From Trichinella spiralis (Eukaryota > Nematoda > Enoplea > Trichinellida > Trichinellidae), in assembly GCA_000181795.3 (NCBI GenBank), contig CM012953.1, positions 11,090,267 through 11,154,266 on the forward strand: DNA of 64,000 nucleotides, written 5' to 3'. Shown piece by piece: positions 1 through 12,982 of this stretch (position 1 is the stretch's first letter; every line of letters begins with the position of its first letter). A program made the translations under genes and the position numbers. The notes beneath the pieces were generated by a model. That model ran no database searches. It was not told the DNA's origin and was given only the letters and a program-made list of their open reading frames with translations.

Positions 1-64
1 TTTTTAATTTTTTCAACATTTTCTACGTTATTTTTCTCTTTCAAACAATCTTCCGCTTGTTCAG

Positions 65-1696
65 AATCGATCAGCAGCGAATATAATCCCTGCCAAAACG
101 GTGGTACTTACTATGCTTCCTTGAGGGGCAACATTTGCCTATGCAAATCGCCATACAAGGGGACCTATTGTAAAGGTTTGTTAATTTTGTTCTTATTGAA
201 CAATTTTTCAAAATTGTTCATCAATTTCCGTTTTGCATTTGTTATATATACATTTATTTATTTATTTATTTATTTATTTCATTTCGTGCTCTTTCAGATA
301 AATTCCTGTGCTACGAAAAACCCTGTCTGAACAACGGTGTGTGCAAAAGTGATAATTTAACGCACCATTCCTGTGAATGCAGACTACCTTATTGGGGAGA
401 ACGTTGTGAAAGTATGTTTGTTTCTTTCCTTCATTTCCATTTATCATATTTTCGACTATTAATATTTTTTTAAAAGTATTATAAATCAACAAAACATTCA
501 AATTCAAAACATTAGAAATCAAAAATCGATTGATATCGAACTGAAAAACTGCAATGCTCGCTCTCTTTAACTGACAAGACGATTTATTTTACAGATGTAA
601 ATTACTGTTTGGAAGGTAAAAATCCATGCAACAATGGCGGAACGTGTGTAAAAATAGAAAATTTATACAAATGTATTTGTCCACCTGGATATGCTGAGCC
701 ATTCTGCAGAACTGGTAAAATGCCTCATTGCTCTTATTCTTTCTTATTTTTTCTTTTAAAACAATTTTATTTTTATCAACACTGTTTCATAACACTAAAT
801 TTAAATTTAATTTAGATTATTCAGCTTCCTACAGATTCCATATTTGCATTGGAATTGCATCGTATCTGCTTGTGACTACAGTAATATTTTGTTGTGTGTT
901 TATGCATTGCAACAAAGTGTATAGTGGCAAGTTTAAACTTTTAGAGCAAGGTCTTTTATCAGAGGTACAACAAATACATATTACATATTGTTTTTTATGT
1001 CATATTAAATTATTTAAATGCTATTATGCATAATTTTACATTTAATTATCGATCTGTTACTTTAAATGACGTTCATTTAAAAGAATGAATATTCTTTTTT
1101 TAATATTCACAGTTTGCTTTTTTAATTTGTTGATCAAAACTATTTTCATGATGCATTTGAAGCAGGCTGAATCGACAGTAAAGACGGAAATGAAAGAAGA
1201 AAAGAAACTGAATAAAAACATTGACACTCCAATAAAACCATCTGCTACAGATAAGAAAAAATTAGAAGGTATAATATTCTTTGAAAATTCTACTATTTCA
1301 TAACTGTAGAATTCAATTCAGAAATTTTTGACTTTAATTAATCTTTCGTAACTTAGCTGTAAAAGTAATGCAATGGCTAAGATTAACACGTAACAATAAA
1401 TGAAAAATTACTCTTTTTAAGCAGTTGAGAGAATGACAAAATGCTTCATGTATGTGTACAATATAAGCAGTGCAATTTTTGAAAGTCAAAATTGCATTTG
1501 ACTATTTATTCATTTAGTTATGTGTCATATTTAGTGTTTATTTCTGCTGTTTGATTCATAATGATGAAACTATCTGCATAAACTAAAAACATTAATAGAA
1601 TTTTATTTTTTAGGTGAGATAAAGAAACCTGAGAAGGATTATTATGTTATTCCTGAATTAAGTGATGAAGGATTCATGGCATCCAATCCAAGATGA
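65..1696 (+). CDS. Type I membrane protein with EGF-like repeats (3' part of gene)
   Basis: Six exons fit GT-AG rules with continuous phase: 65-175, 298-411, 595-714, 816-964, 1166-1268, 1614-1696 (stop TGA). They give 225 residues; the start lies upstream of the window. The first three exons each encode one EGF-like module flanked by phase-1 introns, the usual arrangement for shuffled extracellular modules. The second and third modules have all six cysteines with the NNG/NGG turn. The first keeps only four: the positions of Cys1 and Cys3 are Ser and Tyr. The fourth exon carries one hydrophobic membrane segment (about FHICIGIASYLLVTTVIF) followed by HCNK. The last two exons make a short charged, Lys/Glu-rich cytoplasmic tail ending in ASNPR. 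The role is probably cell-surface adhesion or signalling; the family is not identifiable from this fragment. The penultimate exon start (AAGCAG acceptor at 1160-1165) is the least certain junction. Confidence 0.78.
252..280. repeat. (ATTT)n microsatellite in an EGF-gene intron
   Basis: About seven uninterrupted ATTT units lie inside the intron between the first and second EGF exons, just before the acceptor. No function is implied. Confidence 0.9.
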
Positions 1697-1737
1697 ATTT
1701 TACACAATAATTGATCTTATAATAATGATTTAAATTT

Positions 1738-1743
1738 AATAAA
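1738..1743 (+). terminator. Polyadenylation signal of the EGF gene
   Basis: AATAAA lies 42 bases after the TGA stop, a normal distance for an animal poly(A) signal. Confidence 0.6.
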
Positions 1744-1924
1744 ATGCCACATTTTTGATATTGTTCTTGTTTGCTGACTTGCAATTTTAATTGAAAACTG
1801 AAAAAGTAGCATTTAAAATATGAAATTACATCATAATTGCTTTTAAAGCATTCTGCAGTTGTAAGGTAATAAGGGCATATCATGTTCATATTAGTAAAGT
1901 GAATTCCGCAATCCAGCGAAAATG

Positions 1925-2880
1925 TTGGTATAATAAATACATATTGCACATTGTTTTTTTATATCATATTAAACTGCTTTAATTTTATTATGCAGAATTA
2001 TATTTAAGTATAATTAAGCTGCTATTTTAAATGACGCTCATTTTGATATTCAACTTGAAAAGTAAATTTACTGCCTTGTAATGTTCATTTTCGAATGGAT
2101 AAATTTGTTGATCAAAACTATTTTCATAATGCATCTGATGGAAGCTCAGTCAGTTAAATCGACCGAACCAGAGGAAGTGAAGGAAGCGGCATAAGTGGAG
2201 AAAAGCATCTATTTCAGCTATTACAAAATTGGAAATTAAGATATTATTTTAAAATTATATTTTTCCATAGCAGTAGATGGAATTCAGTTCAACAATTTTT
2301 AACTTTAATTCATGTTTCATAACTTAACTGTAAAAGTAATGCAATGATTAAGTTTAACAAATAGCAATAAATCACCAATGGTTGCTTTCAAATAGTCGAA
2401 GAGAAGGCAAAATGCTCGATGTATGCTGCAAGCAATGCAAATTTTGAAAGTTATAATTGCGAAATTGCATTTTTGATGATTTATTTGTTTGTTTATGTTT
2501 CAGCTTTTTATTTAAAGTGTTTGAAGAATAACAATGAAACGGAAAATTTCTTGATAAACTTTAATAGATTTTTCTTTATTTAGGTATATAAAAGTCGGTT
2601 GACAGCGACTGCTACATTATTTCTGATTTACATGACCAGGTTTCATCAAATTGGATTCAAAATGAATTGGATGCAAACATTTATTTTATCCTTATAATTT
2701 ACATTTACTTAGTGATCAAATAAAATTTTGATATTGTTCTTTTCTATCGACTTGAAATTTTAAATAAAGCTGTATTCAAATTACACGTGGCATTTAAATA
2801 CAAAACTTCAATGATGCAGTTGTATGGTAATAAAAATAAATTTAAAATGTTTATATGAAGTTTGTAATACAATGTGAATA
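1925..2880 (+). pseudogene. Decayed copy of the last two exons of the EGF gene
   Basis: This second copy contains the equivalents of the two tail-coding exons. In the first, the frame reads AQSVKSTEPEEVKEAA and then stops (TAA at about 2191), where the parent continues. In the second (from 2584), the parental phase meets a stop after two codons. The AG before the first copied exon survives as GAAG, and the final TTTAG acceptor also survives. It is most simply a dead 3' duplicate. A less likely alternative is an alternative terminal exon giving a shorter cytoplasmic tail. Confidence 0.6.
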
Positions 2881-3289
2881 TGTTCAAAAATTATCACTAA
2901 TTTTATAAAAAAACGTCCAGAATAATCAAATATTAAACAGAAATGCAGTGAATAATTTAGTTCGAATAATTAGATAGTTTTGGAATAAAATATTCTCTAT
3001 ATAAAAAAATAATCACGTGCAATATGCCGACATTTGCAAACAATATGTAATTATATTTATATTAAGATGTAACAAATTATGATATGATGCTGATATTTTT
3101 TTCCATCAGGAACCAAATTATTTTTGCTTTTTATATTATTTTCATATTGTCGTGATGGGTAACTGGATTTTTTACCATTGTGCAATAAAATTTAGCAGTA
3201 TAAAAATTTCTTTTTTCTTCATAAAATTTAATCGGCATTACTACGGTAACTGAATCAACTGCATAAATTTAATTTGAGAAATTTTCAAT

Positions 3290-3295
3290 TTTATT
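3290..3295 (-). terminator. Polyadenylation signal of the SEC14-like gene
   Basis: AATAAA on the minus strand, about 22 bases after the stop; an overlapping second copy lies at 3294-3299. Confidence 0.65.
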
Positions 3296-3316
3296 TATTT
3301 TACGTATGAACAATTT

Positions 3317-6300
3317 TTATTTTGCACTGTTGTTCTTATCCCCATTTTCTTTTGTTTCAGTCGAAACAGAAAAATGGTACAACAATTGCTTACTGAAGAA
3401 TGTGCTATATGAGTTGTTCAGACGGAGATGATCTGAAATTAAATAAATCAAATGTACAGTAATGGAATTTCAACTGAAGGCAGAAATTAAATTTATTACA
3501 CATTTTTTGCAATTCAAATCATCAGAGTAATCTATCAATATTGTAATTCGATTTATCAGATTTAGAATCTTCTGAAAAAAGCAGTTTTTGCATATGTATA
3601 TGTATATGTATATATTATATGAATGATACTTTTTAAACAGTTAACAAATTATTACATGAATGTCAATTATCTATCTAATTACTATCTAATTTTTAAACAA
3701 AAAATACGGTATATTTTCCATTTACAAGATAATGTTTACTTACAATATCCATTCTTTTCCACTTTAAGACTACCAAATTCTGGTACCATATGCATCTGCA
3801 GTCGAAAATAAGGAGTAATCATTTCCATTTCATCTACAGACGTGAGTGATTGGTCTGTAGTAAAATAAATTCCAACACCAATGTCCTGATTGCTTGTACT
3901 TTTAATATACCAGCTAAAATGAATTTTTTTTGCTAATCAAGTAAAAAAGTTACACTATTGAAAATCATTTACTTTAAAACCGAATTTGATTTGGTTACAT
4001 GAAGTGGAATCAGTTTTTGCGACTGACGCCCAATTGTTATTTCTTGTATATCTGCTGGTCTGTAACAATCATTGAAATATAATTCACGCGGAACGAGGCC
4101 ACCGTATGATATCTGAAAATATTTTTAATTAGCATTGCTCAGTATTTTTTTCTTAACTTTTAGGCATTACTAAAAAAAATTAGTCCACGTCATTCCTTCA
4201 TTTTAGAAATTATTTTCATTCAATGCAATCTGGTAATTTTGAAAATGAAGTTGCATAATAATAATGATGATGAAATAAAAAAAGCAATGTATTTATCAAT
4301 GAAGGATAACAGCCATTTAAACTTCAGTGTAATTATAAATGGAAACTGAATTCTATTATCATTTGCTAAATTGAAACATTATAAACAATTTGAAATACTT
4401 CTTCGTAATTGAACAAAATTTCTGCATATGCCACTTGTGTTTAAAATTCTACACTGAAAATTATATTTAAGCTTGCATTCAGCGGGTCTGTTAGCAAACT
4501 GAAGAATGTACTAATAAGAGAACAAACACTAAGATATTCTCTTAAATCTCTAAAAATTTAGAATTAAGAAACTGATCTTTGTGGAAAACTGCATATTTTA
4601 TAATTCTAAATACGGAACTTAAATAAAAAAGCATTTTATTAAAGAAGAATAAATTTGTCAAAAAATAAACTTTTTATATTCTAAAAATATGAGTAATGAT
4701 TAATAAATTTGTTTGGAAAACAGTATTTTTGAGTTTACTTACTTTATGAGTACACTTTGGATCATTATTATTTCCATAACAGTGCCCGCCGTAATAAGCA
4801 GGAATGTATTTAGCAGGAATGTCCTTTTGTAATGCTTCCTTGTAATCATCTAAAATAAATACATTAACTTGTATGTTTTACTTATGTAAATGTGCAATTA
4901 ACCTCCTAAAATTTGAATTTTCCGCTTTGTATTTTCATCCAAAACCGGTCGAATGATGGAATATATCACGTTGAAAATGTTTGGTGCTGAAACAGACAAT
5001 AATAAACTGCTGAACATTTAAGAGACTTTAATGCTAATAAATAAAATGTTCGTGAAGAATCACATTCATTTTTATAATTGCAGCTCATAAAACATTCCAC
5101 AACAATTGCAAACATTTGAAATTGAATGTCATTAATTAGAAAAGAAATGACAAAAAATAAAATTATATGAAGTCTGTACTTTTACCAGCCAAACTGAATA
5201 AATGATAAATTAGGTAAAGGAAGATTATAGAAATTACATAAAGTTATTTATTTTAACAACATACATACCATTAATAACATAAAGCTTGTACAAAATTTCT
5301 GGAGCGTGTTGTTCTAAATTTGAAGCAATCTACAAAAATGCTAAACTCTTATAAAAATTATTCAGATAGCATAAAGCGCAATGAATTTTTCAGGAATATT
5401 TTTCTACTGCTAGGAACCTGCAAAAAGATGTCCACTCCAGGCTTCCATAAGTGTTGAGATCCAATGCCCTTTAAATCCAGGACATAAATAGCTTGAAAAA
5501 TGCATTTTTGTTTCTAATAATTAAAAAAAGAAAATAATTGTCATTGCAAAATAAAGTTTCAAAAAATATTACCTACCTCCTTTGATAACTGTTCGCATAA
5601 TAAACGAGTTTCTTCCTGCCAAATTAGCATTGTTAAAAGCATCTGACTTCCTTTAAACGATGATAATAAACCTGAAAATGGTTTTCTTCAGTTATAATTA
5701 GTGATGATATGATAAATAATCTTCATTAAAATATGTTTCGAAAAATTAGATAAGTCGAAAAGAAAGCTATCAATTAAGACAGTTTAAGGCTTTGTTGTTA
5801 TGATTCTGTTTGGTATTAATATTATTATAAAAATTATATTAACTAAAAACTGGCATGCCTGCTTTCTTTATGAGCTTTGATTGCTAAAGTGTAATTTAAT
5901 AAACTGAATTACTACCTTTTGGATCTATCCCACCAAAAGGAAAGTAAACCACTGGTCTTCCTTCGTTGTCTTGGCCGAAATCTCCTCGTGTAAAATACTT
6001 CGCAAATTGTGGATTAATGGCAATCTTTTTCACTGGTGACTCATCATCCAGATGCATTACTTTTCGATATTTCAAATGCTTAAAATAATGTATCAAAACA
6101 TTTAGTTTAAATATTGCACCCTATTTAATATCGAATGCTGCTCATAATTTTAATACAGTATTTAAACAAAAGTTGTGATTTATCATTCAAATACTGCATT
6201 TATCTGATTTTTTTATATTCATAGATTTAATTCAGTCGAAATTTGTTAATTCTTAGATGAATAAATGCCTTACATTTCAAATTTTAGGTCAAGAGCTCGT

Positions 6301-7588
6301 TTCACTAGAACTTCGTCTGTCCTTCTTGTTTACTGGTTATTGATGTCAGAATATACAGATCGCCTAGGAGAAGAATCTTGCAAAAATTTTGAAAAATTTT
6401 TTTCTCACTATTCTTAATATTTAGAGCAAAGTGAAGATAGTTCGTTTAATTTGAAATGATCATTCTACTCCACTACGAGTGCAGATGCTGAATAAATGAA
6501 GACAAGTTTCATGTCCCCACAAGTACTACAAAGAAAGGTTATTCAAATTGGCGAGAAGAAAAAGAATTCTAGAATTAAAGTTTCATAATGTAATGCTGCT
6601 TAATTTTTCCATGTAAAAAATTTGATGATCAAATTTGAAATATCAACACGCACAAAAGCAATTCGGCAAAACATACGGCTGTAATACAGCTATTCAGTTG
6701 ATATTTTATACAATTCAGTTTCATATTTTAAAGATTAAAATAATTTTAATAGGATATTTCAGCGGTTAATTTGAAATAGCTTAATGTTGCTCTCAGGCAC
6801 TGCTTGTGTTCCTCTTATTTTTTAAGCTGAGAAATTAACTTTGAAAAATTTCCTTGCTATTTAAGAACTTTTAAATGCAAATCAGGCTACAAAACAATTT
6901 TCTTATCATTCATCTTTTTTTCAATAAATTTCATTCGATTTCAATTATATATTATTGCTCTATTTTGTTTTTATAGAGTACTTCCAGAGAAAATGTTGAC
7001 AACAATTCAAAACAAATTTAATTAATAAGTTTGCCAGTTTTTAGCAATGATAAATTGTACTTATCAGAATTATGATTAATTTTTATTCTGAAATCTGCAC
7101 TTAATAATGTAAAATTTGTCTTTCTTTAAAAATAACTGCACAATAAATTTAAGCATAATATGATGTGAACGTAAAATAGTAAAAGAAAAAGGTAATAATC
7201 AAAGCAATACGTATATATATGTATATACCTCTCGAAGCATTGCTTCTGCTTTGTTAATATCAAATTTTCTGGCTAAATTTTCAAAATTATAAACAATTAG
7301 AAGCAAGTTAAGAAAATATAATATAAAATAAAATAATACCTCTCAGCCATCTGAGCAAAAAAATGGGATTTTTGAGAAAATATAATTTATCTGAATCAGC
7401 TTCAAAACGTCGGTAAAACTGAAAGGAGAACACAAATTGCACATTTTGTCAATACAAAAAAGCAAAATAAACAAACAACCAAACAAAATAAATAAACAAA
7501 TAAGTAAATATACTTCTTCGTGTATTTGTTTTTGCCTTTCGGAAAGTTTGGACATCTCTGATTCGTAAATTGTATTGCTTGTTAGCAT
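3317..7588 (-). CDS. SEC14-like phospholipid-transfer protein (CRAL-TRIO + GOLD)
   Basis: Twelve exons, read on the minus strand: 7588-7514, 7418-7340, 7272-7229, 6078-5916, 5671-5573, 5491-5418, 5329-5269, 4986-4903, 4849-4743, 4112-3973, 3913-3744, 3432-3317. All junctions are GT-AG and in phase, giving 403 residues, the size of animal SEC14L2-type proteins. Domains: helical CRAL-TRIO N-terminal region about 15-66 (LSERQKQIHEE, FLLRWLRARKFDI); CRAL-TRIO lipid pocket about 85-245 (GQDNEGRPVVY, IYVLDLKGIG, PEILYKLYVIN, IPAYYGG); C-terminal GOLD beta-sandwich about 265-390 (LQMHMVPEFGSL, HLRLNNSYSTFFSKQL). Family members bind and exchange lipids such as phosphatidylinositol or tocopherol in the cytosol and at membranes; the ligand here is unknown. 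The start is the first ATG of exon 1. The tail after the GOLD domain is polar (TETKENGDKNNSAK). Donor choice at 5573 (second of two GTs) is fixed by phase. Confidence 0.93.
3591..3616. repeat. (TATATG)n microsatellite
   Basis: Short run of TATATG units inside the last intron of the SEC14-like gene. Confidence 0.8.
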
Positions 7589-9991
7589 GGTTTAGGATGA
7601 TGATGTGTCCAAAAATATTATATACAGCAGCTGATAGAAATTTCTCTACTGGGGTTTTGTTGTGCTGTTGTTGGGCTTCCGACCTTGAAATTGGAATATA
7701 TTCTAGGCTGGATGTATGTTCAATGTGTTGAAAATTGGCAAGTTCAAGTTGTTGATGTGCTGTTCACTGGTCTGATGCTTGACAGCAAATGCTGCTACAC
7801 GTCAGCCAGCCTCTGTTATGCCTGCGTTCTGGTTTCTGTAAAACCCGTCCCTGACCTGCCGTCGCATGATTCTTTTCTTCTTGTCGTCAACTGTTTTGAC
7901 AGTTCTAATGCAAATGTCTTCGTTTCAACCGTTTCAAAGCTGCTCAAATTGGCTTGGCTAAATGCAATACAGCAACAACATCACAACGACCTGATTTTTT
8001 CAAAGAAATATACGATGAGAATAATTTTTTGTATCTGTTGTTTTTGCAATTTGTTGCGATTTCTTTTTTTTTTCTTTTCTCAATCACCCCATTTCAATCA
8101 AGCAAATTTACTACTGTAAATTTTTGAGTCTCTTTTTTTTTAAATTATTATTATTCAAAATTGAAGGGATTCTAAAGCTGAAGGTCAGTAATATATAGCT
8201 TCATCGTTACTAGTATGCCTAGCGCATCCAATACAACAATGAACAAACTCCAACGTATAAACTGAGACCTTTGAGCCTGACAACGCTTGAACAATGAATA
8301 ACCAAAATGGCTTGATCGATTAGATTTGCAATACTGTTGGTGAAATAAATTTTTCTACATCATTTTCTTGTCGACCATTAATTATACAAATGACATTGGC
8401 AAAGAAAACACACCCATACAGTTTAACCTTTGCCGTTTTCGTTTCATTTCCCATTTTTCAAGTCAAGTTTAAATTAAAATTTCAATTTAAAAATTAAATT
8501 TAAATAAAAACATGTTGTATACGATTTGAAAATACTACTACTACTATTATTATTATTCACCATGTGAAATATTTATATCTAAATAGTCACGCACATATTG
8601 TTTGAATTAATAATTCTTCTTCTATTTTCAAACCTTAATCTCAATCAAAATCTTCTGATGCATTTTTCTGATGATTTACATAAATTACATGATGATGATG
8701 ATGATGAATTATATATTAAAAAACTTCATTATTAATGATTAATACGTGTATGAATAACATGACATCAGCAATTATGAGTAATGTTTTATTTGTTCGCTTC
8801 ATTCCAGTAGTATCAAAGTTTTCTGAAAATGTGCATCATATCAAAAAATAACGTAGGTGTTAACAGCAAAAATCAGTCAACAATCAACAGCAACAACAGT
8901 TCCAATTAAATGTATCTACTATCAATAGAATCAATAAGTAAACTACGTCAAACGTAAAATTGTATAGTGTAAAATTTGCAATTAAACCATATCTTGTCAT
9001 CTATCAAATATAGCTGTATAGAAAATTTTTAGTTTCAAAAAAATCTACTACGCATTGCTATTCATTATCTAAAAAATAGCTTTATAAGAATGAAACAAGA
9101 AAGCAATAAAATTATACTGTATTTAAGTTATACTGACAGAGGTTTACACAACAGCCCTTTGATTTCTATCCTCCTTGTTATATGGTAAAAGTTCTATTTT
9201 ATATACTTTAGCTGACAAAATTTTACTTGAAAATTTCAAAACTTGTAAAACTTAAGCTTTTAAATTTTACTGAAATATTACAATTCAAATTCTCCTAACA
9301 CTGTTCATTAAAATTACCTATTCGCATGTTCAAATAGCACCGTAAGAGACCGTAAGTATAATAAACTAAAAATGCCATTGAATATTTTTATTGGACCTAA
9401 TTAAGAAAATTTCCTTTAGCGTTTAATTAATCTTGTGATGAAGTAAAATTTGAAAAATTAAATTCAGAAATATATTTTTTGCTGATTGAAGTAGGAAGCA
9501 TTAAAGATAGCATTTCTGATAATCAAGTTATGTTCTTACTGTAAATCATCAATTAATTTGCTATGAGATGAAGAAGCAGTTTTGGCCATTGCTGGTTGAC
9601 TATAGAATCAAAGTAATATTTTTGAAGCGAAATTAAAACTCCATCATTTATATTGCTGATTGGTTCAGTCAAGTATACAAATAAGCAAGTTTCGGGTATG
9701 AAAATTTATTATTATGTTATTAGTTTAGTATACATCTGTATATATATGTATTATGTGTTTAGTTTATGACTATATTTGATATTTTAAATGATTGTAATTA
9801 TACTATTATTATAAGCGTTGGCCGTATTTGCTTTTAATAAAAAATTATGATAGTGAATTGAAATTGAAAATTATTTAGTTACTTGGCCAATCTGTTATAT
9901 TCATTTGACTTTCAGATGACTGTTTCTTAAATTGGCTGTATATTTACATCGGCGATATTTTATTGTGAAGAAATTTAAATTACAAAGCCTT
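7589..9991. other. Divergent intergenic region between the SEC14-like gene and KLHL8
   Basis: About 2.4 kb between two gene starts. The first 450 bases are less AT-rich and carry a TATATAAT sequence on the minus strand at about 7618-7625, some 30 bases before the SEC14-like ATG, so this may be that gene's promoter or 5' leader. A 144-codon open stretch on the plus strand (7685-8119) opens with TTG and matches no family I know. From 8120 on I see only AT-rich sequence with short ATT/ATG runs. Confidence 0.5.
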
Positions 9992-12814
9992 ATGATGGAA
10001 ACTCAGCCATCACGGTTTGTTGCTCGGGTAAGTGATGTATCATTAGAAAATGTACCGTTTACCGGATGTTTATTTTTTAATTTTTAGCAATTTTAATTTA
10101 TAATCACTTTATCTTTTTCATAATTTTTGGACACGAATTTTTTGCTCATGTAAAAAATTATTCAACTTATCGTCATTTTCATTGTCTTTTATTCACCTTA
10201 AATATAGTCATATAATCCATAGTTTTTAATCTATCGTTATTTGGTTCTTTATTTAGAAATTTGTTACTGACTTACATACATTAAATTGTTATTTATTAAA
10301 TTATTATTATTACCTTAAAAATTTAGTTATCACGTTTTATAATGATAAGAATAATAATGAATAATTTTGCACTTTACTTTTATATAGTTTCTGCCACTTA
10401 TAAATTGGGTATGTAGCATTATGTATTATTTTATGGATTGAATTTTTTATTCATTACAGTATACCTACATTTTCTAGATTGATAAGTATTATTTTTTGTT
10501 TTGGTCAGGTTGTATGATAATACTTGAGGAATATTTTTGCTTTGTTTTGCTTCATCAAAACAATAAAAGTATTTTAAAAATAATTTATTTGATGATCTTC
10601 AATTATGAAAGAAAATTTATAGATATGCGTCTGTTGTCTTATATTAATAGTTTATTTAAACTGTTTTTGTTTAGGAATGTTTTTTGGTTGATAATGATGA
10701 ACTCTGGGAAACATTTCAAAATTCTTCGCCGGATTTTACCCCTAAAGTGGATGCAGTACCAGAGAAGCATTTTTCAGATTCATTCGAACTATTGAATGAG
10801 TTTAAATTGTCTGGCTTTTTATGCGATATAACAATCAAGGTTGAAGGAGGGGAATTTCGATGTCACAAGTCAGTTCTCGCTGCAACTATTCCATACTTTC
10901 GTAGCATGTTTGCCTCTGAGATGAAAGAATCCCACCAAGAAGAAGTGGAAATCCGTGGCGTTTCAGCTGATTCATTTAAACGTATACTTGACTTTGTCTA
11001 TACAGGCAAAGTAACGTTAACAATGGAAAATGTACAATACTTGCTTTGCACTTCTTCGTTTTTCCAAGTGGACAACCTTTTTCACTTTTGTGAGACTTTC
11101 TTAGAGCAGCGCTTATCTCCAAACAACTGTTTGTGGATTCGTAAAATTTCGTTAATGTATGATTGCCAGTACTTGCTCAAGTGTGTTGACGAGTACATTT
11201 TGGAGCATTTCAAAGAAGTTTGCGAAGTACCCGATTTTTTGGAAATTACTTTTGACCATCTTGAGCAGCTTATCTCAGACTCGAACTTGAACGTCTCCAG
11301 CGAGTCGGATGTTTTGGCAGCGGTAATGAAATGGGTGCTGTTGGATATGGATGCTAGATATCGCTATTTGGTTGATTTATTCACGAGAATTCGTTTCCAA
11401 CATCTTCCGCTAGCCTTTTTATTGCGGAGTGTAGATGCAGACCTCCTCAGAAAAGTACGTTCCTTAAGTATACATTATTAGTGATGTTTGAAAATGGGCG
11501 CTCTATTGTCCAAAACATAAGAAAAGAAGAAAATATGTTTATTTTTTTTACTTTTTTTGACTTCAGATATGTTCCGATGTGCAAGTACATGAAAAACTGG
11601 TACACAGTTTGATGACATTGCTGTATCAAGATACAAGTGTGTTGAATGCAGCTAACTTGTTGAACATAAAGCCAACGTTACCTAGGAAGAGTACGGCGGG
11701 TGTGATTTTCTGCGTTGGAGGCCGTGGTAGTAACGGTTTTCCATTTCGGTCAGTAGAAGTGTACGATTGGCGCCGAGATCGTTGGTTCCCCGTATGCAGC
11801 ATGATATATCAGCGACGTCACGTTGGTGTAGTTTCAGCTAATGGAATGGTTTACGCTATTGGTGGTCACAGCGGCACTGACCATCTGTCCAGTGTGGAAG
11901 TATGCTGCTGTTTTTCAGTTTTGTTTTTTTGTTTTTGAAAATGTTCATTGTTTAGGTATTTGATCCATCGATTGGCTTTTGGGCAAGCACCGCATCGATG
12001 AACACGAATCGTCGTGGTATTGCCACTGCGCATCTAGAAGGTGCCATTTATGCAGTTGGAGGCTTGGACGATTCAGCTTGTTTCAGCAAAGTTGAACGTT
12101 ACGATGTAGAAATGGCCAGTTGGTCATTCGTATCTAGAATGAACGTACCACGCGGCGGTGTCGGCGTCACTACATTAGGTGGCTATTTGTTTGCCATCGG
12201 GGGTAACAATGGCACTTCAGCCTTGGATAGTTGCGAACGATTCAGCCCCTATTTGAATCGTTGGACGACCATCGCCTCAATGGTTCAGAGAAGAGCCGGT
12301 GCCGGTGTTGCTGCACTGAACGGAATGATGTATGATGCTATGCGTTTTTTTTGTTTCGTATTATTTATTTATTGATTTATTCATTGGCTTGAAAAGTAGA
12401 TTGTTTGTGTGTGTGTATGTATATGTGCGGTGTGAGAGGTGAGAATGAATGAATTGTTGTAATTTTGATTGATTGAAATTTAGATATGCCGTGGGTGGAT
12501 TTGATGACAATTCGCCTTTGAGTTCAGTGGAAAGATACGATCCTGCGTTGGACATTTGGACAATGGTTCCTCCGATGTCGTGTCCACGTGGGGGTGTGGG
12601 TGTGGCGGCTATGGGCGGTCGCTTGTATGCAGTCGGCGGGCATGACGGTACGAACTATTTGAACACGGTCGAAGCGTTCGATCCAGTCGAAAACAAATGG
12701 ACACCGGTTGCTTCTACTTTACACTGTCGTGCTGGAGCAGGAGTTGCTTGGTGTAATTGTTCGGTTGAAATGTTGATTTCAAAGACCATGGCGATTTGCA
12801 GGAAGACAGTTTGA
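9992..12814 (+). CDS. KLHL8: Kelch-like protein 8 (BTB-BACK-Kelch), Cullin-3 adaptor
   Basis: Five exons: 9992-10027, 10675-11454, 11567-11899, 11956-12329, 12484-12814, all in phase, giving 617 residues (human KLHL8 is about 620). BTB domain about 52-158 (CDITIKVEGGEFRCHKSVLA), BACK about 160-272, six kelch blades from about 316 to 600 with repeated VGG/IGG turns (GVIFCVGGRG, GGFDDNSPLSSVERYDP, VGGHDGTNYLNTVEAFDP). The blade sequences match vertebrate KLHL8 and nematode KEL-8 far better than other KLHLs. BTB-Kelch proteins bring substrates to a Cullin-3 ubiquitin ligase; KEL-8 is known to help degrade the synaptic protein rapsyn in C. elegans. The start is the paired ATG at 9992/9995 in a 36-base first exon whose GTAAGT donor keeps phase. 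Upstream of 10675 the long exon has no ATG in frame, so the small exon is needed. The last residues (LISKTMAICRKTV) are lineage-specific. Confidence 0.93.
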
Positions 12815-12833
12815 ATCTGTTGTCAGTATGGCT

Positions 12834-12853
12834 AATGAATGAATGAATGAATG
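12834..12853. repeat. (GAAT)n microsatellite in the KLHL8 3' UTR
   Basis: Five GAAT units about 20 bases after the KLHL8 stop. Confidence 0.85.
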
Positions 12854-12982
12854 ACTTGAGATTGCCTTCTCGAGAAGTGAACCCGCTGAATGAATTTTGC
12901 GCTTCAATGAATTTCATTGCATCATTTTTTAACTGAAATTAAAAAATAGTAGTATCAAAGTTTATGGGGGGTAAGTTGGGGG

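Larger units (their letters stand above)
962..2880 (+). repeat. Direct tandem duplication, unit about 0.95 kb
   Basis: The segment from the end of the transmembrane exon (about 962) to about 1924 is followed at once by a diverged second copy (about 1925-2880). Matching landmarks in order are AAATACATATT (974 and 1936), TTAAATGACG (1061 and 2026), GATCAAAACTATTTTCAT (1131 and 2109), TAACTGTAAAAGTAATGCAATG or a close variant (about 1356 and 2324), and TTGATATTGTTCTT (1755 and 2728). Both introns and both last exons were copied. Boundaries are accurate to a few tens of bases. Confidence 0.8.

Noticed and set aside
3361-3432. Plus-strand exon-like segment after TTTGTTTCAG ending in a stop, first taken as a last exon of the EGF gene
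   Set aside because: The opposite strand encodes the GOLD-domain end of the SEC14-like protein in perfect phase (YHLRLNNSYSTFFSKQL), so the plus-strand reading is antisense.
7685-8119. 144-codon open frame on the plus strand upstream of KLHL8
   Set aside because: It begins with TTG, the first ATG comes nine codons in, the end is a run of Phe/Leu from poly-T, and no domain or splice chain supports it.
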